Origin: Hymenobacter psychrotolerans DSM 18569
GTDB taxonomy: Bacteria > Bacteroidota > Bacteroidia > Cytophagales > Hymenobacteraceae
Assembly (NCBI RefSeq): GCF_900142395.1
Contig: NZ_FRAS01000007.1
Span: forward strand, 116,688 to 180,687
Length of the DNA: 64,000 nucleotides
Direction: 5' to 3'
A program made the translations under genes and the position numbers. A model generated the notes under the pieces. It was not told where the DNA came from. It worked only from the letters and a program-made list of their open reading frames with translations, and did no database searches. This document shows, in pieces, positions 26,443-35,166 of the stretch. Position 1 is the first letter of the stretch. Each line of letters begins with the position of its first letter.

Positions 26443-27387
26443 ATGCAGGCAGCCTACTTCGAACAATATGGCCCCATTGAAGTGCTCCGCGTTGGCGAGC
26501 AGCCCACGCCAGTGCCCGGCCCCAACCAGATACTGGTGCGTGTGCGGGCCAGCAGCGTTAATCCGGTAGACTGGAAGGTGCGCAACGGCGACCTGAAGCT
26601 GCTGACCGGGCGCAACTTTCCCAAGATTCCGGGCCGTGATGTGGCGGGCGAAGTAGCCGCCGTTGGCGACAACGTAACGCGGTTCCGACCCGGCGACCGG
26701 GTATACGGCATGCCCGGCGGAGTAGGAGGGAGCAATGCGGAATATGCGCTGCTCACGGAGAGTGGTGCCGCTTTCATTCCGGAAAGGCTGAGCTTTGAGC
26801 AAGCCGGGGCAGTGCCGCTGGCCGCCCTCACGGCGCTACAGGCGCTGCGTGACCATGGCCGCCTGCTGTCCGGCGACCGGGTGCTGGTGAACGGAGCTTC
26901 GGGTGGGGTCGGGTCGTTTGCGGTGCAGATGGCCCAGGCGCTGGGCGCGGGCGAAGTCACGGGCGTATGTGGGCCCACGCATCTGGAACTGGTGCGGGAG
27001 TTGGGTGCTACGCGCGTTCTGAACCGCAAGGAACACGACTTCACACAGGACCGCAGCCGCTACGACCTGATTTTTGACGCTGCCGGCCGCAGCAGCCTGC
27101 TGGCCAGCAAGAATGCACTGCGCCGCAACGGCCGCTACGTCACGACCACGCCCGACCCGTCTGGTATTGTACTCGGAACGCTGGCTACCGTGCTGTCTGA
27201 CAAGAGCCAGCATATGTTTATGGCGCGGGAAAGCGGCCCCGATATGGCCCTTATTTCCGCGTGGCTGCAGGCTGGCACTATCCGGCCAGTCGTCACGAAA
27301 ACCCTGCCGCTACGCGACATTGCCGAAGCCCACCGCCTCAGCGAAGAGGGCGGTATTGCTGGCAAAATCGTGCTGCTGGTAGAATAG
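26443..27387 (+). CDS. NAD(P)H:quinone oxidoreductase-like MDR enzyme
   Basis: A 314-residue zinc-independent medium-chain reductase of the quinone oxidoreductase (QOR) type. The N-terminal GroES-like domain starts QAAYFEQYGPIEVLRVGEQP and includes SSVNPVDWKVRNG. The Rossmann domain has the NADPH motif NGASGGVGSFAVQMAQALG. The C-terminus contains RDIAEAHRLSEEGGIAGKIV. It probably reduces quinones or activated double bonds in the cytoplasm. I start at the ATG at 26443 because the family sequence begins there; the longer frame to 26326 overlaps the terminator just upstream. Confidence 0.9.
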   Translation: MQAAYFEQYGPIEVLRVGEQPTPVPGPNQILVRVRASSVNPVDWKVRNGDLKLLTGRNFPKIPGRDVAGEVAAVGDNVTRFRPGDRVYGMPGGVGGSNAEYALLTESGAAFIPERLSFEQAGAVPLAALTALQALRDHGRLLSGDRVLVNGASGGVGSFAVQMAQALGAGEVTGVCGPTHLELVRELGATRVLNRKEHDFTQDRSRYDLIFDAAGRSSLLASKNALRRNGRYVTTTPDPSGIVLGTLATVLSDKSQHMFMARESGPDMALISAWLQAGTIRPVVTKTLPLRDIAEAHRLSEEGGIAGKIVLLVE

Positions 27388-27466
27388 GTTTCGTAGCCGG
27401 ACAAGGTCTCTGCTGCCTGGCAAGCAGGGCTTTGGCGCGGTGCCGTTCTGCTCGAGCCTGCCTGGC

Positions 27467-27895
27467 TTAGTCGGCGGGCTTGGTGAAGGCAATGAGCAGG
27501 GCGCCGCCGGCCATGAAGGTGGCGCCCAGTATCACCTGCCAGGTCACCTTCTCCTTGAGGAAAAACACGGCCAGCAGGATGGAGAAAACCAGCGAGATTT
27601 TATCAAACGACGACGTGCGTGACGCCTGGCCCATCTTCAGGGCCTGAAACGAAAACAGCGACGAAGCGCACGTAATAATGCCCGCCGCAATCAGAAACAG
27701 CCAGGTGCGGCGGTCAATTTCCGCCACCTGTGGAAAGTGGCCCTGCCACGCTACCACACTCCAGGCCACAGTCACAATCAGCACCGATTGAATGGCGAAG
27801 GCCACACTTGGCTCTATATTCTTTACGCCTGCTTTGGAAAGCGTAACTACCACGGCTGCCGACAGGGCCGCCAGCAACGAAAAAACTACCCACAT
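27467..27895 (-). CDS. Half-size EamA/DMT transporter
   Basis: A 142-residue membrane protein with five hydrophobic segments (starting WVVFSLLAALSAAVVVTL), corresponding to a single EamA domain of the drug/metabolite transporter superfamily. Full-size members have two such domains; single-domain proteins of ~140 residues are a known class and probably act as dimers. Conserved EamA features are KIEPSVAFAIQS-like helix 2 and FSFQALKMGQASRTSSFDK before helix 4. Its substrate is unknown. It converges with the oxidoreductase gene and diverges from the next gene. Confidence 0.85.
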   Translation of the reverse strand: MWVVFSLLAALSAAVVVTLSKAGVKNIEPSVAFAIQSVLIVTVAWSVVAWQGHFPQVAEIDRRTWLFLIAAGIITCASSLFSFQALKMGQASRTSSFDKISLVFSILLAVFFLKEKVTWQVILGATFMAGGALLIAFTKPAD

Positions 27896-28051
27896 AATCC
27901 GACAGATAAAGGCTTGGTATCTGAGTAGGCGTACGCAAGTCAGGGGGATTCGGCCGGCGGCCGGGACCGGAAACCGGGTAGTTAAGCCGGTGCCCGACAG
28001 CTATTTTGCCTCTATCTTGGCGACAGGCTTCCGTTAGCCGCCTCTTTGTGT

Positions 28052-29032
28052 ATGACTTTCCGAATAAGCGTGTGTTTTGTGCTGGCTTTGTGGCTGGCGG
28101 TAGTCTGGCCGGTGCAGGCGCAGAAGAACCAGTCTGCCACCGGCCTCCCGGTGGTGCCCGAGCCGCCTGGCACCATCCGGCTGGCCGAAAACCTGTTCAT
28201 CGACGAATCGGAAGTAGCCAACATCCACTGGCTGGAATACCTGCAGCAGGTCCGTCTCGATTCCTCCGAAACGTACTACCGCAGCCAATTGCCCGACTCT
28301 ACAGTATGGAAAGCCGTGGCTGCCGCGCCTCCTACGGCCGTGGCAGGTGCTCCTACGGTCATTATGTACTTCCGCTACCCAGGCTTCCGGTACTTTCCGG
28401 TCGTGGGCATCAGCTACGAGCAGGCGGTGGCGTATTGCAAATGGCGCAGTGCCGTCGTCAACAAATCAGTGTTGGAGTCTGCCGACTTCCAGAAAAAGCA
28501 TCCGGAACTGCGCGGCTACGACGTGAGCGTAGAATACCGGCTGCCGACCGAAGCCGAGTGGCTGCAGGCCGCCGCGGGCCCAGGCGCCAGCGGCTCCGGA
28601 CCCGCCAACCTGGTGCCCGGCCGCCCCAACGCGAAGCTGCGGCCCGTATCGGTGCGCAAGGAAGCCGGGCTGGACTCGTGCCTTGCCGCCCTCAGAATAG
28701 CGCCTTCGGCTGCTATCTATAAGCTACCCTATAATCTGGCCGAAAACTATTACACTGCCGAAACCGGGCAGGCCTTTGCGTGCACCGCCCGCCCCGGCCA
28801 GCTAGGCCTCGAATACGTGTACGTAAATCCGCCCAACTACCTGGGTCTGTACAACATCATCGGCAACGCTGCCGAAATGACTGCCGCAAAAGGCGTAGCG
28901 AAAGGCGGCTCGTATAAAACCTCCGTCAACGAGCTGAAGCCCGAAGCGCGGCAGCTCTACCGGGGGCCGCAGAGCTGGCTGGGCTTCCGCTGCGTGGCCA
29001 CGGTGCGCATGGTGCGGAAAGCAAGCCAGTAA
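28052..29032 (+). CDS. Exported FGE/SUMF1-domain protein
   Basis: A 326-residue protein with a Sec signal peptide (MTFRISVCFVLALWLAVVWPVQAQ). It then has a formylglycine-generating-enzyme (SUMF1/FGE-sulfatase) fold: FIDESEVANIHWLEYL, VVGISYEQAVAYCKWRS, EYRLPTEAEWLQAA, LYNIIGNAAEMTA, KGGSYKTS and the terminal WLGFRCVA. The paired cysteines of true sulfatase-activating enzymes are not evident, so it is more likely a GldK-like or structural member of the family acting in the cell envelope. The start is the ATG at 28052. A lipoprotein gene follows by 10 bp, so the two form a unit. Confidence 0.85.
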   Translation: MTFRISVCFVLALWLAVVWPVQAQKNQSATGLPVVPEPPGTIRLAENLFIDESEVANIHWLEYLQQVRLDSSETYYRSQLPDSTVWKAVAAAPPTAVAGAPTVIMYFRYPGFRYFPVVGISYEQAVAYCKWRSAVVNKSVLESADFQKKHPELRGYDVSVEYRLPTEAEWLQAAAGPGASGSGPANLVPGRPNAKLRPVSVRKEAGLDSCLAALRIAPSAAIYKLPYNLAENYYTAETGQAFACTARPGQLGLEYVYVNPPNYLGLYNIIGNAAEMTAAKGVAKGGSYKTSVNELKPEARQLYRGPQSWLGFRCVATVRMVRKASQ

Positions 29033-29042
29033 TTATGCGTGT

Positions 29043-29924
29043 ATGCTAAAAATGATACTTGGCTGTGTCTGCCTGATGTTGTTGGCCTGTCAGGGTGAGC
29101 CAAAACTGCCGACTTCTTCCAGTCAGGAGCAGCTTAGTCGTATAGATAGCCTGCAGACCGATACCCAGGTGATACGGTTGGTGGAAGGATATGCAGAGCA
29201 CTACCGGCCCTTTACGTTGTACCAGCCGGATACCGCTTTGTGCCGGGGTGTGAAAAGCTGTGTTGACTGCCGGGCAGTACGCAGTTGGATGAAAGCTGAT
29301 TTCGATGGCAACGGCCGCACAGACGTGTTGGTCTTTGGAGAAAAGCCATTCATCGTAGGCACTGAAAAAGCTTTGATATGCTTGTTGGACTCAGGCAAGG
29401 CATTGCCTCATCCAATGGGCATCGGCAAGTATAGTGAATGGCATCTAGGCTTTGACAATTTTGCCGAAGGCATGTTGCCTTGGATAATAGAGCAGAAACC
29501 GAAAGATCTTATTGCCTTCGCCAGAAAGGTGTACGATAGCGAAGACACAGCAGGGAATTATAGATGCATAGTCGATACGTTGATTCTGGACAAGGGACGC
29601 TTTATAGAATATAACCCGGCCCCGGGACGATACAGCGTTAAGAGTATTCAGTTTGAAACAACACACTGCTATGGTAGTTGCCCGGTATTTAAGATGACAA
29701 TCGACTATAAAGGGAAAGCGAGCTATGAGGCGTTGGAATACAACCGGCTAAGTGGCCGCTTTACTGGCTTAATCGATAAAGACGACCTGCAGGAGCTGTG
29801 GTACATAGTCAATTATCTGAAATTCAGGCAAATGGGAGGTCGCTATGAAGTTGGTGAGACAGACCATCAAACGGCTGTGCTAACCGTGACCTACGAGGAT
29901 GGAACTGCGGATTATAGACCGTAA
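29043..29924 (+). CDS. Lipoprotein with DUF6438-like domain, probably truncated at the 3' end
   Basis: A 293-residue predicted lipoprotein (MLKMILGCVCLMLLACQG, lipobox LLAC). The middle contains ADFDGNGRTDVLVFGEKP, an FG-GAP-like stretch. The C-terminal part matches the DUF6438 pattern (FETTHCYGSCPVFKMTID, then LTVTYEDG), with the C-x-G-x-C-P motif. DUF6438 proteins normally continue some 20-25 residues past the VTxxDG strand, but this one stops at 29924 just as an oppositely oriented truncated gene begins. The gene is AT-richer than its neighbours. The apparent loss of its tail is inference from memory of the family; function is unknown. Confidence 0.7.
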   Translation: MLKMILGCVCLMLLACQGEPKLPTSSSQEQLSRIDSLQTDTQVIRLVEGYAEHYRPFTLYQPDTALCRGVKSCVDCRAVRSWMKADFDGNGRTDVLVFGEKPFIVGTEKALICLLDSGKALPHPMGIGKYSEWHLGFDNFAEGMLPWIIEQKPKDLIAFARKVYDSEDTAGNYRCIVDTLILDKGRFIEYNPAPGRYSVKSIQFETTHCYGSCPVFKMTIDYKGKASYEALEYNRLSGRFTGLIDKDDLQELWYIVNYLKFRQMGGRYEVGETDHQTAVLTVTYEDGTADYRP

Positions 29925-30486
29925 ACCATAGCAAGTCGCTTTGTTCGTGGAGGGCAAACAGCGAGTAACCTGCCGCCAGGCTAGGCTGCACCCTTTGCAG
30001 TTGCCAGGTCGCTCCGCCGTCGGTGGTGCGGTGTACCACTCCCATAGAATAACTTACCAGAATACCTTCTGATAAGGTGAAGAAGTGCATTTTGTCCTGC
30101 CAGGTTGCAGTACTTGGTAAAGTACGCGTAGTCCAGGTTGTACCACCATTCGCTGTGTAGAGCAATTCCGGTGCTGCTGTAGTGCCCAGAGCATTGGTTT
30201 GGGCAGTGAGCAGCCAGGCACGCTGAGCGTCAATTGCTTCGAGGTGCCCACTGCGCAAATTTCGGCCAGGAGTGGCCGACGGCCCGGCTGCCTGCCAGGT
30301 CTGCCCTCCATCTGCAGTGCGGGAAATATTTCCTGAGTTGCAAAACCAAGCAGTCTGCGCATCAACTGCATCAAGCTGGGGCGCCGTCATCAGGATATTC
30401 ATCGGTGCGGGATTACTGACAGGCTGCCACCGAGCAGATACTGGTAGCCAGCTTAGGCAGGCGAGGGAGAGGAAAATCTTGCGCAT
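29824..30486 (-). CDS. Exported YCF48/BNR-repeat protein, apparently truncated
   Basis: A 220-residue exported protein with signal peptide MRKIFLSLACLSWLPVSA, then YCF48/BNR-type beta-propeller repeats (SRTADGGQTWQAAG, LYTANGGTTWTTRTLP, HRTTDGGATWQLQRV). Propellers of this kind need six or seven blades, often with a T9SS tail. Only about four are left. The last ~30 residues (from about 29920 to 29824) are read antisense from the neighbouring DUF6438-like gene and look like run-on sequence. The gene is therefore probably a broken remnant. I chose the ATG at 30486, where the signal peptide begins, over the one at 30507. Confidence 0.7.
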   Translation of the reverse strand: MRKIFLSLACLSWLPVSARWQPVSNPAPMNILMTAPQLDAVDAQTAWFCNSGNISRTADGGQTWQAAGPSATPGRNLRSGHLEAIDAQRAWLLTAQTNALGTTAAPELLYTANGGTTWTTRTLPSTATWQDKMHFFTLSEGILVSYSMGVVHRTTDGGATWQLQRVQPSLAAGYSLFALHEQSDLLWFTVYNPQFHPRRSRLAQPFDGLSHQLHSDLPFA

Positions 30487-30653
30487 GGTGGAAAGAGAGT
30501 GAAGCATGAATAGCTAGCAGCCGAGCTAGTAGTGCATCGTCTTTTCCGCATGACCAAGCGTCAGTATAAAGGGTTGCGCGAGCGGTTACCTGCATTGGGA
30601 TGTCCGCGTGCGAGCAAAGGTCATCAACTGGAGTGCGGGTAGAGGTGAATAAC

Positions 30654-30695
30654 AGCAAGCATGGCTGCGCCCTAGGCCACGGCCGGCTGCTTGCT
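30654..30695 (-). terminator. Possible terminator hairpin
   Basis: A 7-bp stem (AGCAAGC 30654-30660, GCTTGCT 30689-30695) with further internal pairing lies at the end of the Gly-Cys-rich protein gene. The T-rich tract after it is weak. Confidence 0.4.
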
Positions 30696-31561
30696 TAATC
30701 ACCGCCGCAGCCACTCCCGCAACCACCACAACCAGAGTCGCCTCCGCAACCTGAAGCAGTGCCGCAGCCAGCGTCTCCCGAGTCATCATGGCCGCTGCCG
30801 TCGATGTGGCTGTCGAAATGGTGGCCGCAGTGATACCAGGAGCTGGGGCCGTGGGTATCGGCTGCTGAGTCGCTAATAGTGGTAACAGCTTGATAATGCT
30901 CGTACTGGGCACGGTATAGTTCCTGGTCGAGTGCGTGGCCGAGCGGTGAACGGAAGGTTGGGAGCAGAAACAGAAGGCCGCCCAGCTGCGCTACCTGGGC
31001 GGTGGCTGCCGGAATGTTCTGTTGCGCAAGCCGGTTAAGGGAAATATCCTGCTCTACCAGCCATGCCCTTACCTGCGTAAGCAATGCGTCGCCGGCTGGC
31101 GTGAGATGCTTAATGCCCAGCAGCCGCTGCCACCAGTTAGGCGTTGCATATAAAGTGGGCAGCAGACCTGGTAGCTGCACTATCCGGGCAAACCGCTCGT
31201 TCGATTCGGCAGCCCGGAAAGTCATCCGGACGTAATGCCGGAGCAGCACTTCCGGCAGTTGCTTCTTCAGGAACGGCTGCAACAATAAGGCTTCGTAGGC
31301 GCGCGGACGGTAGTGAGGCAGCGCCGGGCCAGGCCGCACATAAGTGGCCCAGGCAGCTGCGCCCGCCTGCGGTGGCTGAGGCACTCGGTTTTCGAGGAGA
31401 AGTACCTGCTGGCGGAGTAGGTCCAGAAACGTCAGGCGTAGCTGCTGCAGAAGCGGGGGAGTACGGTCTGCCAGCAGAAGCAGCAACTCTGTAGGTCGGG
31501 CCTGGGCAAGAAAATCTTTTATTTCCGGCGCCATAGGAAGGGAAATCGGGGTAAAAGCCAT
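30695..31561 (-). CDS. TIGR04222-like protein with Gly-Cys-rich C-terminal tail
   Basis: A 288-residue protein of mainly helical character (PTELLLLLADRTPPLLQQLRLTF and similar Leu-rich helices), ending in an acidic His/Asp-rich stretch and a tail of repeated C-G-G units (residues ~255-288). This layout resembles the C-terminal part of proteins annotated TIGR04222, which end in Gly-Cys-rich tails. I see no convincing membrane helix apart from GGLLFLLPTF. The tail could bind metal or be structural. The gene starts inside the 3' end of the upstream GRDP-like gene (43-bp overlap, different frame). In relatives, as I recall, the two parts form one protein. An alternative start is at 31534. Confidence 0.65.
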   Translation of the reverse strand: MAFTPISLPMAPEIKDFLAQARPTELLLLLADRTPPLLQQLRLTFLDLLRQQVLLLENRVPQPPQAGAAAWATYVRPGPALPHYRPRAYEALLLQPFLKKQLPEVLLRHYVRMTFRAAESNERFARIVQLPGLLPTLYATPNWWQRLLGIKHLTPAGDALLTQVRAWLVEQDISLNRLAQQNIPAATAQVAQLGGLLFLLPTFRSPLGHALDQELYRAQYEHYQAVTTISDSAADTHGPSSWYHCGHHFDSHIDGSGHDDSGDAGCGTASGCGGDSGCGGCGSGCGGD

Positions 31562-32025
31562 TGACTGGATACATCAACCCAGCGGAACTGCGCGGGACGG
31601 AAGCGTAGGGCGGCTGGCGGCCATATGGCGGCCGGAGGCAGTTGCCCAAATACCTCCGCATACAACCGTAGCGTGCGCGCATACCAATCCGAGAACTTAC
31701 CCTGCTCCTGACTGCCCCCACGGGTAGGCCCGTGGTGAACAGGCCGGCCCAGCGTGTGCTGGCAGAAATCAATCCAGTAAGAGCGGGTATACAGCAGGTG
31801 CAGGTGCCACACTTGGTCTACTTCGTGGGAAGGCGTGAGCGGCTGGTCGGTTACGCAGAGCAGAAAGATGAAGCGCTTGTATTCGGCTGCCGCCTGTAGT
31901 GCAAAGGCCAGGGACCAGCCATTTTCGCGGGCAAGTCGGTCGGTGAAAGAAAACGTGGCCGTAGGGTCATCCAGCTCGAACTGCTGAATTTTATGCCATA
32001 ATTCAGGCTGAAGAATAGGCGTCAC
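31519..32025 (-). CDS. GRDP-like domain protein (PF07173 type)
   Basis: A 168-residue protein that seems to be all domain: LWHKIQQFELDDPTATFSF, ENGWSLAFALQAAAEYKRFIF and the diagnostic PSHEVDQVWHLHLLYTRSYW followed by LGRPVHHGPT. I know this pattern from glycine-rich-domain-protein-like (GRDP-like) proteins and the N-termini of TIGR04222 proteins; its biochemical role is not known. The frame is open to a TTG at 32085. I prefer the GTG at 32025, which puts the start directly before the conserved domain as in relatives. It is coupled to the downstream Gly-Cys-rich gene by overlap. Confidence 0.7.
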   Translation of the reverse strand: MTPILQPELWHKIQQFELDDPTATFSFTDRLARENGWSLAFALQAAAEYKRFIFLLCVTDQPLTPSHEVDQVWHLHLLYTRSYWIDFCQHTLGRPVHHGPTRGGSQEQGKFSDWYARTLRLYAEVFGQLPPAAIWPPAALRFRPAQFRWVDVSSQWLLPRFPFLWRRK

Positions 32026-32233
32026 GAAGCAGGAAACTATCAAATAAGATATGTGCAGGGCTACCTGTATACATTGCGGCAGCAACCGCGCCGGCCGCGA
32101 AAGATAGAACCGAAAACTGTAGCGCGTTTGCGGCCAATTCTGCTGCTTCCGCCCGACCTTTCTGCGCCGTATCTTTGTTGATTCCCTGCCGGCCGGTGGC
32201 TGGCGCTATCCTTCATCAGCGAGAATCTACGAG

Positions 32234-34780
32234 TTGAAAGTCTGCATTGCCGAAAAGCCCAGCGTGGCCCGCGAAATTGCCCATGTCATCGGGGCCAACC
32301 GCAAAATGGATGGCTACTTTGAGGGCAACGGCTACCAGGTAACCTGGACGTTCGGGCACTTCTGCCAGCTGCGCGAGCCCGAAGACTACCGCCCCGAGTG
32401 GAAGCGCTGGAGCATCCACGATTTGCCCATGGTGCCCGAGCAGTTCGGCATCAAGCTCATGCGCCGCGACGACGGCGTGGTGCGGCAGTTTAACGTCATC
32501 AAGAACCTACTGGCCTCCGCCGAGGAAGTGATAAACTGCGGCGACGCCGGGCAGGAAGGGGAGGTGATTCAGCGCTGGGTGCTGATGGAAGCCAAGTACC
32601 GCAAGCCCACCAAGCGCCTCTGGATTTCCTCACTCACGGAAGAAGCCATCCGCCAGGGCTTCCAGAACCTGCGCGACGGCTCGGAGTTCGACAACCTGTA
32701 CCAGGCCGGCAAAAGCCGCGCCGCCGGCGACTGGCTGCTGGGTTTGAACGCCACGCGCCTGTTTACGCTCAAATATGCGCCCGGCCAGCGGCAGGTGCTC
32801 AGCATCGGGCGGGTGCAAACGCCCACGCTGGCGCTGCTGGTAGATAGGTACCACGAAATCCAGAACTTCCGGCCCGAGCCGTATTGGGTGCTGCGCACCG
32901 AGTACCGGGGCACGATGTTCAGCCACGTGGCGCCGCCAAAAAAAGGCAAAACTGAAGACGACGAGCCCGACGAAAAAGCCCGCCTGAAAGCCCGCGGCTA
33001 CTTCGTGACGCAGGAAGAGGCCGACGCGGCCATGGCGGCCGTGAAGGACGTGCCGCTGACCGTCACGAACGTCGAAATCAAGAAGGGCATCGAAACGCCG
33101 CCTTCCCTGTTCGATCTGACCTCGCTGCAGGTGCAGTGCAACAACCAGCTGGGCCTCTCGGCCGAGGACACGCTGAAGACGGTGCAGGCCCTGTACGAGA
33201 AGAAAGTGGTGAGCTATCCGCGCGTCGATACCACGTTTCTGCCCGACGACCAGTACCCCAAAATTGCCGGCATCCTGAGCGGGCTGAGTGCCTACGCGGG
33301 CCTCACGGCGCCGCTGCTGGCCGGCAAAATCAAGAAGTCGGGCAAGGTCTTCAACAATAACAAAGTCACCGACCACCACGCCATCATCCCGACCGGGGCC
33401 AGCGCCGGCGGCCTCGGCCACCACGAGCAAAGCGTGTACGACATCATCGTGCGCCGTTTCCTGGCCGCGTTCTACCCCGACTGCGAAGTGTCGAACACCA
33501 CCGTGACGGCCGAGGCGGCGGGTCGCATCTTCCGGGTGCGGGGCCGCCAGATACTGAACCCCGGCTGGCGCGTGGTGTACGGCGACCCTGCAACCCAGCA
33601 GGCGCCCTCGGCCCCGAAAGCCGCCGGCGAAGGCGACGACGACGTGGTGAATACCGTGCTGCCCAATTTCGAGAAAGGCGAAAACGGCCCCCACAAGCCC
33701 CGCCTCGACTCCAAAATGACCCAGCCGCCGCGCGAATACTCGGAGGCCATGCTGCTGCGCGGTATGGAAACCGCCGGCCGCAACGTCGATGATGACGAAC
33801 TGCGCCAAGCCATGAAGGAAAACGGTATCGGCCGCCCCTCCACCCGCGCCGCCATCATCGAAACGCTGTTCAAGCGCGGCTACATCCGGCGCGACAAAAA
33901 GAAGATTGTGCCCACACCCACCGGCGTCGAGCTGATTGGCCTGATTCGGAACCCCACGCTGAAGTCGGCGGAGCTGACGGGGCAGTGGGAGCGGAAGCTG
34001 CGCCAGATTGAGGGCGGCGAGCTGGAAGCCGGGCAGTTTCTGGGCGAGCTGCAGCAGCTGGTGCGCGAAATGGTGCAGGAAGTGAAGCAGGACGGCTCGG
34101 GCCGCGGCATCAGCATTCATAAGCCCGAGCTGGCTGACCTCACCGGCCAGAAGGCCGGCGCCACCGCCAAAGCCAGCCCGCCGAAAGCCGCGGCCACGCC
34201 CGCCGTGCCGGGCGCGCTGGGGCCGTGCCCGGCCTGCGGCGGTGGCCACGTGCTGCGCGGCAAGTCGGCGTTTGGCTGCTCCCGTTGGAAGGAAGGCTGC
34301 CAGTTCCGGCTCCCCACCGAGTTTGAGGGCAAAAAGCTCACCGACAAGCAGGTGGGCGAGCTGCTCAAAAAAGGCCGCACGCCCGTCATGAAAGGTTTCG
34401 TGGATGAAGCCGGCCAGAAGTTCGACGCCGCTATTCGCCTCACGCCGCAACGCACGCTGGAGCTGGTGCGCGCCGCCGAAAGCAAGCCCACCACCCCGCA
34501 GGACCCCGGCCAGATTCCGTGCCCGGTGTGCCGGCTGGGCCAGATGCTGCGCGGCAAAAGCGCCTGGGGCTGCTCCCGCTTCCGCGAAGACTGCCAGTTC
34601 CGGGTGCCGTTCGAGTGGGGCGGCAAAACCCTCACCGACACCCAGATGAACCAGTTGCTGCGCAAAGGCAAAACCGGCGTTATCCGGGGTTTCCTATCCG
34701 CCAAAACCGGTAAGCACTACGAAGCCGTGCTGCAAATCAGCCCGGAAGGCCGGATTGAGCCGGTGTTCGGGCAGTCGTGA
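32234..34780 (+). CDS. topB: DNA topoisomerase III
   Basis: An 848-residue type IA topoisomerase that relaxes and decatenates DNA through a 5'-phosphotyrosine intermediate. The Toprim domain starts VCIAEKPSVAREIA and contains the acidic NCGDAGQEGE. The catalytic tyrosine is Y328 in VVSYPRVDTTF, and GRVQTPTLALLVDR is typical. After the core, two zinc-ribbon-like C-terminal repeats begin at about 656 (CPACGGG) and 757 (CPVCRLG), each with a following G-x3-C region and a ~70-residue domain. Translation probably starts at TTG 32234 because the family consistently begins MKVCIAEKP. A linker rich in Ala/Pro precedes the ribbons. Confidence 0.96.
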   Translation: MKVCIAEKPSVAREIAHVIGANRKMDGYFEGNGYQVTWTFGHFCQLREPEDYRPEWKRWSIHDLPMVPEQFGIKLMRRDDGVVRQFNVIKNLLASAEEVINCGDAGQEGEVIQRWVLMEAKYRKPTKRLWISSLTEEAIRQGFQNLRDGSEFDNLYQAGKSRAAGDWLLGLNATRLFTLKYAPGQRQVLSIGRVQTPTLALLVDRYHEIQNFRPEPYWVLRTEYRGTMFSHVAPPKKGKTEDDEPDEKARLKARGYFVTQEEADAAMAAVKDVPLTVTNVEIKKGIETPPSLFDLTSLQVQCNNQLGLSAEDTLKTVQALYEKKVVSYPRVDTTFLPDDQYPKIAGILSGLSAYAGLTAPLLAGKIKKSGKVFNNNKVTDHHAIIPTGASAGGLGHHEQSVYDIIVRRFLAAFYPDCEVSNTTVTAEAAGRIFRVRGRQILNPGWRVVYGDPATQQAPSAPKAAGEGDDDVVNTVLPNFEKGENGPHKPRLDSKMTQPPREYSEAMLLRGMETAGRNVDDDELRQAMKENGIGRPSTRAAIIETLFKRGYIRRDKKKIVPTPTGVELIGLIRNPTLKSAELTGQWERKLRQIEGGELEAGQFLGELQQLVREMVQEVKQDGSGRGISIHKPELADLTGQKAGATAKASPPKAAATPAVPGALGPCPACGGGHVLRGKSAFGCSRWKEGCQFRLPTEFEGKKLTDKQVGELLKKGRTPVMKGFVDEAGQKFDAAIRLTPQRTLELVRAAESKPTTPQDPGQIPCPVCRLGQMLRGKSAWGCSRFREDCQFRVPFEWGGKTLTDTQMNQLLRKGKTGVIRGFLSAKTGKHYEAVLQISPEGRIEPVFGQS

Positions 34781-34808
34781 TGTGTCCTGGGGTATTGTAA
34801 GCTTGTTT

Positions 34809-34898
34809 TGAGCTTGCAAAGGACCTTATCATTTCGACACGGGTTATTCATTCGGTGTCCTTCTAGAGTGACAAGGTCCTTCGCAAGCTCAGGATGAC
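34809..34898. repeat. REP-like inverted repeat element 1
   Basis: The left arm (34809-34830) and right arm (34871-34898) are inverted copies of the same ~22-bp unit, whose core reads GAGCTTGCGAAGGACCTT, separated by about 40 bp. Closely related arms occur at 46787-46887, and a shortened form at 50324-50367. All three lie between genes, which fits a repetitive extragenic palindrome. Confidence 0.75.
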
Positions 34899-34925
34899 CT
34901 AATGCTTAAATCTTAGTTCTGCCTG

Positions 34926-35156
34926 ATGGCTCCTCAACTCGGTAAGCTTCTCGTCTTGGCTGGCTTGGTGCTGGCGGTGTTCGGCGGCATCCTCTGGCTC
35001 GGCGGGGGCGGTTTGTTTAGTTGGTTCGGGCGTCTGCCCGGCGACATCCGCATCGAGCGGCCGGGGTTTCGGTTCTACGCGCCCATCGTGTCGATGTTGC
35101 TGGTGAGTGTAGTGCTGAGCGGGCTGCTGTGGCTGTGGCGGCGCTTTGGCGGCTGA
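34926..35156 (+). CDS. DUF2905 small membrane protein
   Basis: A 76-residue protein with two membrane helices (LVLAGLVLAVFGGILWLG and YAPIVSMLLVSVVLSGLLWLW) separated by the conserved loop FGRLPGDIRIERPGFRFY, the signature of DUF2905. The length is normal for the family. Function is unknown; it is widely conserved in bacteria. It is downstream of topB beyond a repeat element and converges with the next gene, whose stop is only 10 bp away. Confidence 0.92.
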   Translation: MAPQLGKLLVLAGLVLAVFGGILWLGGGGLFSWFGRLPGDIRIERPGFRFYAPIVSMLLVSVVLSGLLWLWRRFGG

Positions 35157-35166
35157 TGCCACTTAG

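Noticed and set aside
32630..34450. 606-codon minus-strand frame
   Set aside because: Antisense of topB, with no recognisable domain.
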